Shown: positions 30,161 to 40,307, counted from the first letter of the stretch. The stretch is 64,000 nt of DNA from Bacteroidia bacterium (GCA_020849295.1 JADLGN010000019.1:59953-123952), one strand, 5' to 3'. Translations and numbers: made by a program. Notes: generated by a model not told the origin, from the letters alone.

Positions 30161-31129
30161 TTAAAATATTCCCTCTTTATTTAAATCATGTATATGTACA
30201 ATGCCACAGTATTTGCCATTTTCGGTAACTACTATTTGTGTTATTTTTTTTTCCGACATCAATGAGGCAGCTTCAATAGCCATACAAGCCGAATCAAGGT
30301 TATATGGATTTAATGTCATTATATCTTTCGCTTTCAAGTTTTTTACTGTATCATATTTTTCAAGCATTCTTCTTATGTCGCCATCTGTTACAATGCCCAC
30401 TACATTATTTTTCTCATCAATAACTGCTGTTGCACCAAGCCTTCCTTCAGTAATTTGCAAAATAGTGTTTTTTATACTTTCACTTTGCAAAATATGAGGT
30501 TTAGCATTAGTCAAAATAAAATCTTTAAGTGTAAGATACAATTTTTTCCCAAGAGCTCCTCCTGGATGGTACTTTGCAAAATCTTTTGATGAAAAATTTC
30601 TTGCTTTAAGCAAACAAACCGCTATTGCATCACCCATTGCGAGCTGGGCAGTTGTACTGCTTGTTGGTGCTAAATTATTAGGACATGCCTCTGTTTCAAC
30701 ACTGCAATTTATAACAAAATCACTTTGCAAAGCGAGATATGAGCTGATATTTCCCACTAATGCAATCAATTTATTTCCTCCTTTTTTAAGTAATGGAACA
30801 AGATTTTTAATTTCGGGTGTTTCACCACTTTTTGAAATACAAATTATTACATCATTTTTTTGAATCATTCCCAAATCTCCATGTATAGCATCGGCAGCAT
30901 GCATAAACATTGATGGAGTACCAGTGCTATTAAGGGTAGAAACTATCTTATTGCCAATAATTGCACTTTTGCCAATTCCGGTAATAATAAGCCTGCCTTT
31001 TGCATTTAAAATTTCTAAAACAGCATTTTCAAAAGAATTATCGATAAAATTCACAAGATTTTTTACAGAATTTGCCTCAATCTGTAAAGTTTTTATTGCA
31101 TTTTGTTTTATTTCGCGAAACTTTTTCAA
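30161..31129 (-). CDS. kdsD: Arabinose-5-phosphate isomerase, KdsD/KpsF/GutQ family
   Basis: 322 residues. SIS domain first (ITGIGKSAIIGNKIVSTLNSTG, CISKSGETPEIKNL, SSTTAQLAMGDA), then a CBS pair (about 205-322, VVGIVTDGDIRRML). It makes arabinose-5-phosphate, the first step to Kdo for lipopolysaccharide. waaA, which uses Kdo, is at 34770. First gene of the minus-strand run down to the MBOAT gene, with gaps of 9-20 bp. Confidence 0.93.
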   Translation of the reverse strand: MKKFREIKQNAIKTLQIEANSVKNLVNFIDNSFENAVLEILNAKGRLIITGIGKSAIIGNKIVSTLNSTGTPSMFMHAADAIHGDLGMIQKNDVIICISKSGETPEIKNLVPLLKKGGNKLIALVGNISSYLALQSDFVINCSVETEACPNNLAPTSSTTAQLAMGDAIAVCLLKARNFSSKDFAKYHPGGALGKKLYLTLKDFILTNAKPHILQSESIKNTILQITEGRLGATAVIDEKNNVVGIVTDGDIRRMLEKYDTVKNLKAKDIMTLNPYNLDSACMAIEAASLMSEKKITQIVVTENGKYCGIVHIHDLNKEGIF

Positions 31130-31232
31130 AAAAAGCTATTAACTTTGGGCTGCAAAATAAATATTTTGTATGCAACTTTAATAACCAAATTGTAATTTAG
31201 TAGGATATTTTAAAAAAAGGATATAATATAAA

Positions 31233-33425
31233 ATGAGTTCAGAAGCGTTGGATTTAAGAGAAAAACTAAGAGAGTTTTTTGGTTTCGATAATTTTAAAGG
31301 AAATCAGGAAAAAGTTATTCGTTCAATAATGAATAACGAAGATTGTTTTGTAATAATGCCTACAGGGGCAGGCAAATCTATGTGCTATCAGTTGCCGGCA
31401 TTATTAAAAGAAGGTACAGCTATAATAATATCACCACTTATAGCTTTGATGAAAAATCAAGTTGATTTGATAAGAGGATTTGGCGATAATAATTCTGTTG
31501 CACATTTTCTCAATTCATCATTATCAAAAACTGATGCATTGAAAGTAAAAAACGATGTTGTAACTGGCAAAACAAAGTTATTATATGTAGCTCCCGAAAC
31601 ATTAAAGAAAGACGAAACTACTGATTTTTTAAAATCAATAAAAGTATCGTTTGTTGCAGTTGACGAAGCACATTGTATATCTGAATGGGGTCATGATTTC
31701 AGACCCGAATACCGCAGAATAAAACAAATTATAAAAGCAATTGACGATGTGCCAATGATGGCACTTACAGCAACTGCCACACCAAAGGTTCAATCAGATA
31801 TTCAAAAAAATCTGGGGATGACTGATGCAATCGTTTACAAATCATCATTCAACCGAAGTAATTTATACTATGAAGTAAGAGAAAAAGGCAAAAAAGATGT
31901 AACTCTAAAAAATATTTTAAGCATTATTAATGCCCGCAAAGGCAAATCAATTATCATTTATTGTTTAAGTCGCAAAAAAGTTGAGGAAGTTTCATCTATA
32001 CTTAGTGCCAATGGTATAAAATCACTTCCATATCATGCAGGACTTGATGCAAAAACAAGAGTTTTCAATCAAGACGCTTTTTTAAAAGAAGATGTAAATG
32101 TAATTGTAGCTACAATTGCTTTTGGTATGGGAATAGATAAGCCAGACATACGTTGTGTTATACATTATGATGTTCCTAAATCACTTGAAGGGTATTATCA
32201 AGAAACAGGACGTTCTGGCAGAGATGGAAAAGATGGCGATTGTATATTATTTTATAATCCAAACGATATTGAAAAATTAGAAAAATTTATGAAAGATAAG
32301 TCTGTAGCCGAAAGAGAAATTGGTTCACAACTTATATTTGAAATGTCTTGCTTTGCAGAATCATCTCAATGCAGACGAAAAATTCTTCTTCATTATTTTG
32401 GTGAAAATTTTGATGATGAAAATTGTAATAAAATGTGTGATAATTGCAGACATCCAAAAACTATGCACGAAGTAACTCAGGAATTAAGCGATGTTCTTGA
32501 AGCAGTAAAAGAAACTGCAGGCAAAGTAAACCAAGAACATATTATTGATTTATTAAGAGGCGAAAAATCTGACGATATTAAAGCCTATCGACATGACCAA
32601 TTAGAAACTTTCGGAATTGGCAGCGAAAAAAATGAAAACTTTTGGAAAAGTGTAATAAAACTTGCACTTTTAGAAAATTACATCCAAAAAAATATTGAAA
32701 ACTATGGATTGTTAAGCATTACATCAAAAGGTGAAGCATTTATAAAACATCCTAAAACCTATAAACTTGCAATTGACCAAGAATTTGAAAAAGTTTCAGA
32801 TGAGGATTATGAGCAATTTCAAATAGAAAATGTGTATGACGAAGCCTTGTTTGCACAGCTAAAAGAATTGCAAAAACAAGTAGCAAAAGCTGAAAACTTG
32901 CCACCTTATGTTATTTTTCAAGAGCCATCACTCGAAGAAATGGCAACAAAATATCCAATAACCTTAGAAGAATTTGAAAATATTCAAGGTGTAGGTAAAA
33001 ATAAAGCTAAGAAATTTGGCGAGCCATTTATTGCCCTAATTGCCAATTACGTAGAAGAAAATGAAATAGAACGACCACAAGATATGGTCTTAAAATCTGT
33101 TGCAAACCGCAGTGGTAAAAAAATTCAGATTATTCAAAATATTGACAAAAAAGCTGATCTTGAAGATTTATGTGTATCATTAAATATTAGCTTTGATGAA
33201 TTGCTTGATGAATTGGAAAACATTGTTTATTCAGGCACAAAAATTAATATTAAATATTTCATTGACCAATTGATTGATGAGGCAACACAATCAGAAATTT
33301 ACGAACATTTCAGAAGTTCGCAAGTTGACGATATTGATGCTGCCGTAAAGGCATTTGATGGTGAATTTACCCACGAAGAACTCGGCTTACTTAGAATTCA
33401 ATTTATTTCTGACGTAGCTAATTAA
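31233..33425 (+). CDS. recQ: ATP-dependent DNA helicase RecQ
   Basis: 730 residues. Helicase core: MPTGAGKSMCYQLPA (Walker A), VDEAHCISEWGHDFRPEYR (DEAH plus the RecQ aromatic loop), ALTATATPKVQ, and QETGRSGRDGKDGDC (motif VI). The zinc module is visible (CRRKILLHYF, CNKMCDNC), then a winged-helix domain and an HRDC domain (EEFENIQGVGKNKAKKFG). An extra ~120-residue tail after HRDC is helical; its role is unknown. Divergent from kdsD. Confidence 0.96.
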   Translation: MSSEALDLREKLREFFGFDNFKGNQEKVIRSIMNNEDCFVIMPTGAGKSMCYQLPALLKEGTAIIISPLIALMKNQVDLIRGFGDNNSVAHFLNSSLSKTDALKVKNDVVTGKTKLLYVAPETLKKDETTDFLKSIKVSFVAVDEAHCISEWGHDFRPEYRRIKQIIKAIDDVPMMALTATATPKVQSDIQKNLGMTDAIVYKSSFNRSNLYYEVREKGKKDVTLKNILSIINARKGKSIIIYCLSRKKVEEVSSILSANGIKSLPYHAGLDAKTRVFNQDAFLKEDVNVIVATIAFGMGIDKPDIRCVIHYDVPKSLEGYYQETGRSGRDGKDGDCILFYNPNDIEKLEKFMKDKSVAEREIGSQLIFEMSCFAESSQCRRKILLHYFGENFDDENCNKMCDNCRHPKTMHEVTQELSDVLEAVKETAGKVNQEHIIDLLRGEKSDDIKAYRHDQLETFGIGSEKNENFWKSVIKLALLENYIQKNIENYGLLSITSKGEAFIKHPKTYKLAIDQEFEKVSDEDYEQFQIENVYDEALFAQLKELQKQVAKAENLPPYVIFQEPSLEEMATKYPITLEEFENIQGVGKNKAKKFGEPFIALIANYVEENEIERPQDMVLKSVANRSGKKIQIIQNIDKKADLEDLCVSLNISFDELLDELENIVYSGTKINIKYFIDQLIDEATQSEIYEHFRSSQVDDIDAAVKAFDGEFTHEELGLLRIQFISDVAN

Positions 33426-33464
33426 TTTTATCATTATTTTTTATATCTTATATTTTTAAATAAA

Positions 33465-34757
33465 ATGGCAAAACCGGCATATAATTTTATTGACGAATTG
33501 AAATGGAGAAACATGCTCCATGATATAATGCCGGGAACTGAAGATTTGCTCAAAAAAGAAATTGTTTCAGGATATATTGGTTTCGACCCTACTTCAGATT
33601 CACTTGGAGTAGGAAATTTGGTACAGATAATGACTTTGCTACATTTTCAAAAAGCAGGACATAAGCCAATAGCATTAATTGGCGGAGCAACCGGCATGGT
33701 TGGTGACCCCAGCGGCAAAAGCCAGGAACGCAATTTACTTGACGAAAACACCCTGAACCACAATTTGAATTGTCAAAAAAAACAACTTGAAAAATTCCTT
33801 AACTTTGATTGTGGTGAAAATTCTGCCGAAATTGTAAACAATTTTGATTGGTTTAAAAATTTTAAATTTCTCGATTTCATAAGAGATATTGGAAAACACA
33901 TAACTGTAAACTATATGCTTGCCAAAGACTCTGTAAGTTCAAGATTAGAAAATGGTATGTCATTTACCGAGTTTAGTTATCAACTTGTTCAGGGTTATGA
34001 TTTTTACCATTTGTTTTTGAATAATAATATTAAACTTCAAATGGGAGGAAGCGACCAATGGGGAAATATAGTTACAGGAACAGAGCTAATAAGAAGAAAA
34101 GCAAAAGGCGAGGCGTATGCCCTCACTACACCTTTAATTAAAAAAACCGATGGTACTAAATTTGGCAAATCAGAAAGTGGAAATATTTGGCTCGATGCAA
34201 AGAAAACTTCACCTTACAAATTTTACCAATTCTGGCTAAACTCTTCTGATGATGATGTAAAAAACTATATTAAAATTTTCACATTATTTACAATAGAAGA
34301 AATTTCTGAACTTGAAAAAATGCATGATGCCGAACCACATTTGAGACATTTGCAAAAAGCGTTAGCCAAAGATATTACCTGTCGAGTTCATTCTTTAGAT
34401 GATTTTAATAAAGCGTATGAAGCTTCACTAATTTTGTTTGGTAAAACCACCTCTGAAGCATTCAGCAAAATTGACGAACAAACACTTCTTGATATATTTG
34501 AAGGTGTGCCAAGTTTCAATATTTTATTATCAGCAATAAATAATAAAATTAATTTAATTGATTTTTTAACTCTATATACAAATATTTTCCCTTCAAAAGC
34601 TCAGGCAAAAGAAATGCTAAGTAATGGAGGAATAAGCATTAATAAAGATAAAGTTACAAATTTGAATTACGAAATTAGCAACATTGATTTAATAAATGAC
34701 AAGTATATAATAATTCAGAAAGGCAAAAAAAATTATTACTTGATTAATGCTATTTAG
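33465..34757 (+). CDS. tyrS: Tyrosyl-tRNA synthetase
   Basis: 430 residues, class I aaRS charging tRNA-Tyr. Recognisable: GFDPTSDSL, GGATGMVGDPSGKSQER, QLVQGYDFYHL, MGGSDQWGN, the KMSKS-like FGKSESGNIW and a C-terminal S4 domain. The HIGH-type motif reads LGVGNL, so both usual histidines are replaced (Gly and Asn). The rest is well conserved and it appears functional. It follows recQ by 39 bp and converges with waaA (12 bp gap). Confidence 0.93.
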   Translation: MAKPAYNFIDELKWRNMLHDIMPGTEDLLKKEIVSGYIGFDPTSDSLGVGNLVQIMTLLHFQKAGHKPIALIGGATGMVGDPSGKSQERNLLDENTLNHNLNCQKKQLEKFLNFDCGENSAEIVNNFDWFKNFKFLDFIRDIGKHITVNYMLAKDSVSSRLENGMSFTEFSYQLVQGYDFYHLFLNNNIKLQMGGSDQWGNIVTGTELIRRKAKGEAYALTTPLIKKTDGTKFGKSESGNIWLDAKKTSPYKFYQFWLNSSDDDVKNYIKIFTLFTIEEISELEKMHDAEPHLRHLQKALAKDITCRVHSLDDFNKAYEASLILFGKTTSEAFSKIDEQTLLDIFEGVPSFNILLSAINNKINLIDFLTLYTNIFPSKAQAKEMLSNGGISINKDKVTNLNYEISNIDLINDKYIIIQKGKKNYYLINAI

Positions 34758-34769
34758 TAAGCAAAGATT

Positions 34770-36014
34770 TTACAATTCACAAAATAATTTTATTTTATAA
34801 TAAACCTGCATTGTGCTTCCTGTATTAGCTTTAAATACTGATGCAGAACGTGTTTTTATTTCATTTCTTAAATGTGCATTGTTAGTAATTTCCCTAATTT
34901 CTCTATTAAAACTAAAACTGTTGTTAAAAGAAAATCCAATTTTGTTTTTTTTAAAATATGCAGCTTCAGGAAATTTTGTAAACTTATATCCAAAATAAAT
35001 CGGAATACCATATACTGCAGGTTCAATAATATTGTGTAAAGCACCGCTAAACCCTCCTCCTACCAAAGCTGAATTCCCGTATTTATAAATTGACGATAAA
35101 TGTCCAATGCAGTCAATTATCAAAACTTTAGCATTTTCATTAATTACAGATTCTGAAAATTTTGTAGTTTCAAAATCTTTAAATTGTTCTTCTATTATAT
35201 TTATATGTTTTTTTGAAACATCATGTGGAGCTATAATCAATTTTACATTATCTGTAAATTCAATTAAACAATTTTTTAAAATATCTTCTTCTGTTTGCCA
35301 GGTGCTACCACCTATTATTACAAAACTTCCATTGCAAAACTTTTCAATTTCAGGATAATTCTTACCTGATTTTGAGTTGGCTATTACTCTATCATATCTT
35401 AAATCACCTGAAACTCCAATGTTTTTAATATTGTATTCTTTTAGTTTTTTAAGTGAATATCTATTTTGAACAAAAATATAATCAAACATTTTTATTGTGT
35501 TGAGAAAAATTTTACCATACCATTTAAAATAAATATGATTGTCATTAAAAATTGCATTTATCAGCAAAATCTTAATTTTTTTTCTTTTTAAACACTCAAT
35601 ATAATTTATCCAAAATTCATATTTAACAAAAATTGCCAAATCGGGTTTTAGTATTTCAACAAAATCTTCAGCATTCGAAATTGTATCTAAGGGCAAATAA
35701 AATACTGCATTTGCACCATCAAAATTTTTTCTTATTTCGTATCCTGAGGGTGAAAAAAAGGTTATAAGAATACTTATTTTGTTTTTATGATTACTATTTA
35801 ATTCGTCTATTACAGGTCTTGCCATTTCAAACTCGCCCAACGATGCACAGTGAAACCAAATAGTTTTATTTGTATTATTATTTTTAAAATCTTTAAGTTT
35901 TTCTCTCCAATTTTTGCGACCATTATACCCTAATGCAATTTTTTTATTAAAAAATCTGCCCGTCCAAAATATCAAAGTTATAACTCTGATGAAAATATTG
36001 TAGATAACTATCAA
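34770..36014 (-). CDS. waaA: 3-deoxy-D-manno-octulosonic acid (Kdo) transferase
   Basis: 414 residues with an N-terminal membrane anchor. Seen: CASLGEFEMARPVIDEL (acceptor side), TFFSPSGYEIRKNF, and the donor-binding part GGGFSGALHNIIEPAVYG. Transfers Kdo from CMP-Kdo to lipid A precursors at the inner membrane face. Size matches family. Together with kdsD it indicates a Kdo-containing lipopolysaccharide. Confidence 0.92.
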   Translation of the reverse strand: MIVIYNIFIRVITLIFWTGRFFNKKIALGYNGRKNWREKLKDFKNNNTNKTIWFHCASLGEFEMARPVIDELNSNHKNKISILITFFSPSGYEIRKNFDGANAVFYLPLDTISNAEDFVEILKPDLAIFVKYEFWINYIECLKRKKIKILLINAIFNDNHIYFKWYGKIFLNTIKMFDYIFVQNRYSLKKLKEYNIKNIGVSGDLRYDRVIANSKSGKNYPEIEKFCNGSFVIIGGSTWQTEEDILKNCLIEFTDNVKLIIAPHDVSKKHINIIEEQFKDFETTKFSESVINENAKVLIIDCIGHLSSIYKYGNSALVGGGFSGALHNIIEPAVYGIPIYFGYKFTKFPEAAYFKKNKIGFSFNNSFSFNREIREITNNAHLRNEIKTRSASVFKANTGSTMQVYYKIKLFCEL

Positions 36015-36078
36015 TTAAAAATAAATTTTATATTCAAAAATAAAGTTAAATATATAATTGCTAAAAAGTTTGATAAAA

Positions 36079-36115
36079 AAAGTCCTGAAACTGCATTAGT
36101 TTCAGGACTTACATA
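36079..36115 (-). terminator. Rho-independent terminator between the 36137 gene and waaA
   Basis: A 13-bp stem (36080-36092 with 36098-36110; aagtcctgaaact / agtttcaggactt) with a 5-nt loop, followed on the minus strand by a T-run. It ends the lipoprotein gene and separates it from waaA. Confidence 0.85.
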
Positions 36116-36136
36116 AAAGTGGGAGTTTAATATTAA

Positions 36137-36826
36137 CTATCTTTTATAACATTTTACAAAGGCTAACCATTGTCTTTCAGTTAATATTCCGTGTATTTGT
36201 CTTAATAATTTATCGTGGCAATTTTTAAATGCATCCTGCAACTTTTCTTTTAACTGCAATTCTCTAAGTTCTTTATGAAAAGCATTGCGAATTCTTTTAA
36301 TTCTTGCTTCAAATTCTTCTTTAGTAATTTCATTATTGCGGTACAATTTTACTTGCTCAGCTACAAGTTCTTTAAATTTTTTCTGTAAATCAGCATGTAT
36401 AGACCTTGCTCTTTTTATAGCCGAAGCATTACAATGTTTATATTCTGCAAGTACTATTGCTAATTTTCTTTTCTGTGCAGAATCAAGATTCAAATGTGCT
36501 AAACAACGGATAAAAGAATTGTCTGCAATATGTTTACGTGAATTATCTGCCGGATTACTTGAGTTTGAAGGGCTGCCAAAATCTTCTTCATTTACCAAAT
36601 AATCTGCTGAAATTCCTTCATTTTGAACAGCAATTTCTGAAGTATTTTCATCAACATATACTTCTAATAAATCGCCATCATCTTGTGCCTGATTAACCAT
36701 AGATTGTAATTCATAATCTAAATTTTCTGTAGGTTCAAAATTTTGAAATTTGTCTTTTTTACAACCTACCATTACGAGTGCCATTAGTCCAATAGCAAGT
36801 GCTGTGTTTCTGATGTTCTTTTTCAT
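36137..36826 (-). CDS. Lipoprotein with Spy/CpxP-like helical C-terminus
   Basis: 229 residues. Lipoprotein signal ends at VGC (Cys22). The middle is acidic and low-complexity. The C-terminal half is strongly helical and charged (HLNLDSAQKRKLAIVLAEY ... EFEARIKRIRNAFHKELREL ... LTERQWLAFVKC) and has the LxxxQ-spacing of Spy/LTXXQ periplasmic chaperones or stress sensors. Function uncertain. Single-gene unit with its own terminator. Confidence 0.75.
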   Translation of the reverse strand: MKKNIRNTALAIGLMALVMVGCKKDKFQNFEPTENLDYELQSMVNQAQDDGDLLEVYVDENTSEIAVQNEGISADYLVNEEDFGSPSNSSNPADNSRKHIADNSFIRCLAHLNLDSAQKRKLAIVLAEYKHCNASAIKRARSIHADLQKKFKELVAEQVKLYRNNEITKEEFEARIKRIRNAFHKELRELQLKEKLQDAFKNCHDKLLRQIHGILTERQWLAFVKCYKR

Positions 36827-36939
36827 GATTTTTTATTATTTAAGTTTATTGCTTAGACAGAAGCATACTTCAAAAACATTTCAGAAAATGTAAAAATAAT
36901 TTTTAAAACACTGAATTTCAGAAAATAATTTTTTTTCTA

Positions 36940-37695
36940 TTACTCATAAAATTCTTCTTCTTCGGCTTTTTTAAGATATATAGGAATAGATAAACTGAAT
37001 TTTAAACCAGTAAGTAAATCAAATCTTTTTTTGGGGTCTTTCATCCGGGTATCGTAGTTAAAACTTCGACGATTTTGGGTAAATCCTTCAATTAGTTCTA
37101 TACCTAAAGAAAAATTTAATCTTTTTTTGGGGTCCAAAAATCGATATCCCACATATTGAGAAATGCTTGGTCCGTTAGTCAGTCGGTCGTATCCTTTTTT
37201 CATTTCTTCATTAAGTTGCGGTACAGTTTCGGGTGCGTAAATTCTAATATGATGCTGTATAAAACCACCACCAAACAATAATTGTAATCCCGAATTTTTA
37301 TTTTTATTTAATGAAAATATTTTTCCTGCTGAAATATTAAAACTCATACCACGTTGCTCAAACCCTATTACAGAAAACTGCCCATTTTGATCTATAATTT
37401 CGCCTGTTTTACTTTTTATTGAATCTAATATTCCGGTTTCTTTTACATTTTTCCCCCATATAAAATTACCTCCCAATCCTATCATCCAATTATTTTTGGT
37501 TTTATAAAAAATTTCACTCCCTATTGATGAATTTGTACCAAATCTCTTCACAAGGTCAAATCCTGGAAACTGTTGCTTGTAACATAAATCTATTATTATC
37601 AGTTTTTTTTTTTCGAACTCTCTTTTAAATAAATCTTGAGAAACAGAAATTTTTGAAACGAATATTAAACTAAATATTAAAAAACAACTTTTCAT
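36940..37695 (-). CDS. Putative outer membrane beta-barrel protein
   Basis: 251 residues with a signal peptide ending near SVSQ. Alternating hydrophobic/polar strands with terminal aromatics (NWMIGLGGNFIWG, GLQLLFGGGFIQHHIRIY, LNFSLGIELIEG, LTGLKFSLSIPIYL) suggest a small outer-membrane barrel. The family is uncharacterised. It is divergent from the degT gene; no function is proposed. Confidence 0.7.
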   Translation of the reverse strand: MKSCFLIFSLIFVSKISVSQDLFKREFEKKKLIIIDLCYKQQFPGFDLVKRFGTNSSIGSEIFYKTKNNWMIGLGGNFIWGKNVKETGILDSIKSKTGEIIDQNGQFSVIGFEQRGMSFNISAGKIFSLNKNKNSGLQLLFGGGFIQHHIRIYAPETVPQLNEEMKKGYDRLTNGPSISQYVGYRFLDPKKRLNFSLGIELIEGFTQNRRSFNYDTRMKDPKKRFDLLTGLKFSLSIPIYLKKAEEEEFYE

Positions 37696-37818
37696 TTTCT
37701 TAAAAGATAAAAAGCAAAATTAAATCTAATTATCTATAAAATTTTATAATTGTATATCAGACTAATCGTTAAATTTTTATACAATTAATTAAAATAACTG
37801 ACACTGTAAAAGAATATT

Positions 37819-37826
37819 AAATTTGC
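37819..37826 (+). promoter_or_regulatory. Putative -7 promoter element for the degT-ugd operon
   Basis: TAAATTTG fits TAnnTTTG exactly, 27 bp before the ATG at 37854. No good -33 element. Confidence 0.4.
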
Positions 37827-37853
37827 AATAAAATTAGAAATTTATTATAGATA

Positions 37854-38993
37854 ATGAAAAATATACAAATGGTTGACTTGCAAGGTCAGTATTATAAAAT
37901 TAAACCGGAAATTGACTCGGCAATCATGGAGGTAATAGAAACAGCAAAGTTCATTCGTGGACCGCAAGTAGAAACATTTGCAAATAATCTTTCAAAATAT
38001 ACAGGTGCAAAATATGTAATTCCATGTGCAAATGGAACTGATGCCCTACAAATAGCAATGATGGCTTTGGACTTAAAGCCTGGAGATGAAGTAATAACTG
38101 CAACTTTCACTTATGCTGCTACGGCAGAAGTTATTGCTCTGCTTGGGCTAAAGCCTGTTTTGGTAGAAGTAGATGAAAAAACTTTTTGTATTTCATCAGA
38201 ATCAGTAGAAAAGGCAATTACACCAAAAACAAAAGCAATTGTACCGGTTCATCTTTTTGGTCAATGTGCTGATATGGAAAATTTAATTGAAATAGCTAAA
38301 AAATACAATCTTTATATAATTGAAGATTTAGCACAAGCAATAGGTTCTGTTTATTCTTTTAATGATGGCTCAAAAAAACAAGCCGGAACTATGGGTGATA
38401 TTGGTACAACTTCATTTTTCCCATCAAAAAATTTGGGTTGTTATGGTGATGGGGGTGCATTGTTTTCAAATGATGAACTTATTACCGAAAAAATAAAAAT
38501 GATTGCAAATCATGGTCAAAAAAAACAGTACTATCACGATATTATTGGTGTAAATTCAAGGCTTGACACAATTCAGGCTGCAATACTTGATGTAAAATTA
38601 AAGTATCTTGACGAATACTGCAAAGCAAGGCAAGATGTAGCCGCATTTTACGATAATGCGTTTTTTAATAATTCTGATATAACAATTCCATACAGAGAAC
38701 CAAAATCTACTCATGTTTTTCATCAATATACAGTTCTTGTAAATAGTGTTGACCGCGATTTGCTTAAACAAGAGTTGGCAACTTTAGGTATTCCAACTAT
38801 GGTATATTATCCACTGCCTTTACATTTTCAAAAAGCATTTGCATCCGATGATTATAAACTAGGAACATTTCCTGTTTCTGAGTCTTTATGTAAAAAAGTA
38901 CTTTCACTGCCAATCAGTACAGAAATGGACAATGAGCAACTTGAGTTTATTGTAAACAATATAATAACAACAATTAATAAATTAAAAAAATGA
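37854..38993 (+). CDS. DegT/DnrJ/EryC1/StrS family sugar aminotransferase
   Basis: 379 residues. Seen: CANGTDALQIAMMAL (PLP phosphate site), IIEDLAQAIGS, and TTSFFPSKNLGCYGDGGA, which contains the PLP-binding Lys. Such enzymes aminate UDP- or dTDP-ketosugars to make amino sugars for surface polysaccharides (WbpE-like). The exact sugar is not predictable. It overlaps ugd by 4 bp (ATGA), so UDP-glucuronate-derived sugars are a plausible pathway. Confidence 0.9.
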   Translation: MKNIQMVDLQGQYYKIKPEIDSAIMEVIETAKFIRGPQVETFANNLSKYTGAKYVIPCANGTDALQIAMMALDLKPGDEVITATFTYAATAEVIALLGLKPVLVEVDEKTFCISSESVEKAITPKTKAIVPVHLFGQCADMENLIEIAKKYNLYIIEDLAQAIGSVYSFNDGSKKQAGTMGDIGTTSFFPSKNLGCYGDGGALFSNDELITEKIKMIANHGQKKQYYHDIIGVNSRLDTIQAAILDVKLKYLDEYCKARQDVAAFYDNAFFNNSDITIPYREPKSTHVFHQYTVLVNSVDRDLLKQELATLGIPTMVYYPLPLHFQKAFASDDYKLGTFPVSESLCKKVLSLPISTEMDNEQLEFIVNNIITTINKLKK

Positions 38994-40303
38994 AAATAGC
39001 AGTAATAGGTACAGGATATGTAGGACTTGTAACAGGTACTTGCTTTGCAGAAGTAGGAATAGAAGTAGTTTGTATAGATGTAAATAAAAATAAAATTGAA
39101 AATCTAAAAAAAGGAATTTTACCTATTTATGAACCAGGACTTGAAGAAATGGTAATAAAAAATTTCAATGAAAAACGGTTGAAATTCAGTACCGATTTAA
39201 GCAAAAGTATTAAAGATTGTGATGTAGCTTTTATAGCAGTTGGTACACCTCCGGGCGAAGATGGAAGTGCTGATTTAAAATATGTAATTGAAGTTGCTAC
39301 CCAAATTGGCGAAAACATGAACAGCTATGGAATAATTGTAACAAAAAGTACAGTACCTGTTGGTACTGCCGAAAAGGTAAAAAATGCAATAAAAACAGCA
39401 CTGAAAAATAGAAATATAAAAATCAGTTTTGATGTAGCTTCTAACCCTGAGTTTTTAAAAGAAGGTGCAGCAATTGAAGATTTTATGAAACCAGACCGCA
39501 TTGTAGTTGGTGTTGAAAACAAAAGAGCCGAAGAAATTATGCGAAAACTCTATAAGCCATTTTTAATGAACGGGCATCCTATAATTTTTATGGATATACC
39601 ATCAGCAGAAATGACCAAATATGCTGCAAATGCTATGCTTGCAACCAAAATTAGTTTTATGAATGATATAGCAAATCTTTGTGAAATATTAGGTGCAGAT
39701 GTAAATAATGTAAGGCTTGGTATAGGAAGCGATCCACGTATCGGACATAAATTTATTTATCCCGGAATAGGATACGGTGGCTCTTGTTTTCCTAAAGATG
39801 TAAAAGCTCTGATAAAATCTGCTTCTGACAATAATTATAGAATGAAAATTCTTGAATCGGTTGAATCTGTAAACGAGTTTCAAAAATCTGTAATTTTTGA
39901 AAAAATTAAGAAACATTATAAAAATTTAAAAAATAAAAAGTTTGCAATTTGGGGCTTATCATTTAAGCCAAAAACTGATGATATGCGTGAAGCTCCAAGC
40001 CTTGTAATTATTAAAAAATTGCTTAATGAAGGGGCAAAATTGAGTGTGTTTGACCCAGTAGCAATGAAAGAAGCAAAACACTCACTAAAAAATACAGTAG
40101 ATTTTGCAAAATCAAAATATGAAGCAATTAATGGTGCTGACGCATTAATTATTGTAACTGAGTGGCACGAGTTTCGTTCGCCTGATTTTAAAGAAATTTA
40201 TAAAAACTTAAATGACAAAGTAATTTTTGATGGGAGAAATATTTATGAACCGCGAGAAATGAAAGACTTAGGTTTTATTTATTATTCAATTGGCAGAAAG
40301 TAA
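38990..40303 (+). CDS. ugd: UDP-glucose 6-dehydrogenase
   Basis: 437 residues. Rossmann motif VIGTGYVGLVTGTCFAEVG at the N-terminus, catalytic Lys region AEMTKYAANAMLATKISFM, and catalytic Cys in GIGYGGSCFPKD. Oxidises UDP-glucose to UDP-glucuronate with NAD. Translationally coupled to the aminotransferase gene, consistent with making UDP-glucuronate-derived aminosugars for surface polysaccharide. Confidence 0.95.
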   Translation: MKIAVIGTGYVGLVTGTCFAEVGIEVVCIDVNKNKIENLKKGILPIYEPGLEEMVIKNFNEKRLKFSTDLSKSIKDCDVAFIAVGTPPGEDGSADLKYVIEVATQIGENMNSYGIIVTKSTVPVGTAEKVKNAIKTALKNRNIKISFDVASNPEFLKEGAAIEDFMKPDRIVVGVENKRAEEIMRKLYKPFLMNGHPIIFMDIPSAEMTKYAANAMLATKISFMNDIANLCEILGADVNNVRLGIGSDPRIGHKFIYPGIGYGGSCFPKDVKALIKSASDNNYRMKILESVESVNEFQKSVIFEKIKKHYKNLKNKKFAIWGLSFKPKTDDMREAPSLVIIKKLLNEGAKLSVFDPVAMKEAKHSLKNTVDFAKSKYEAINGADALIIVTEWHEFRSPDFKEIYKNLNDKVIFDGRNIYEPREMKDLGFIYYSIGRK

Positions 40304-40307
40304 TTTT

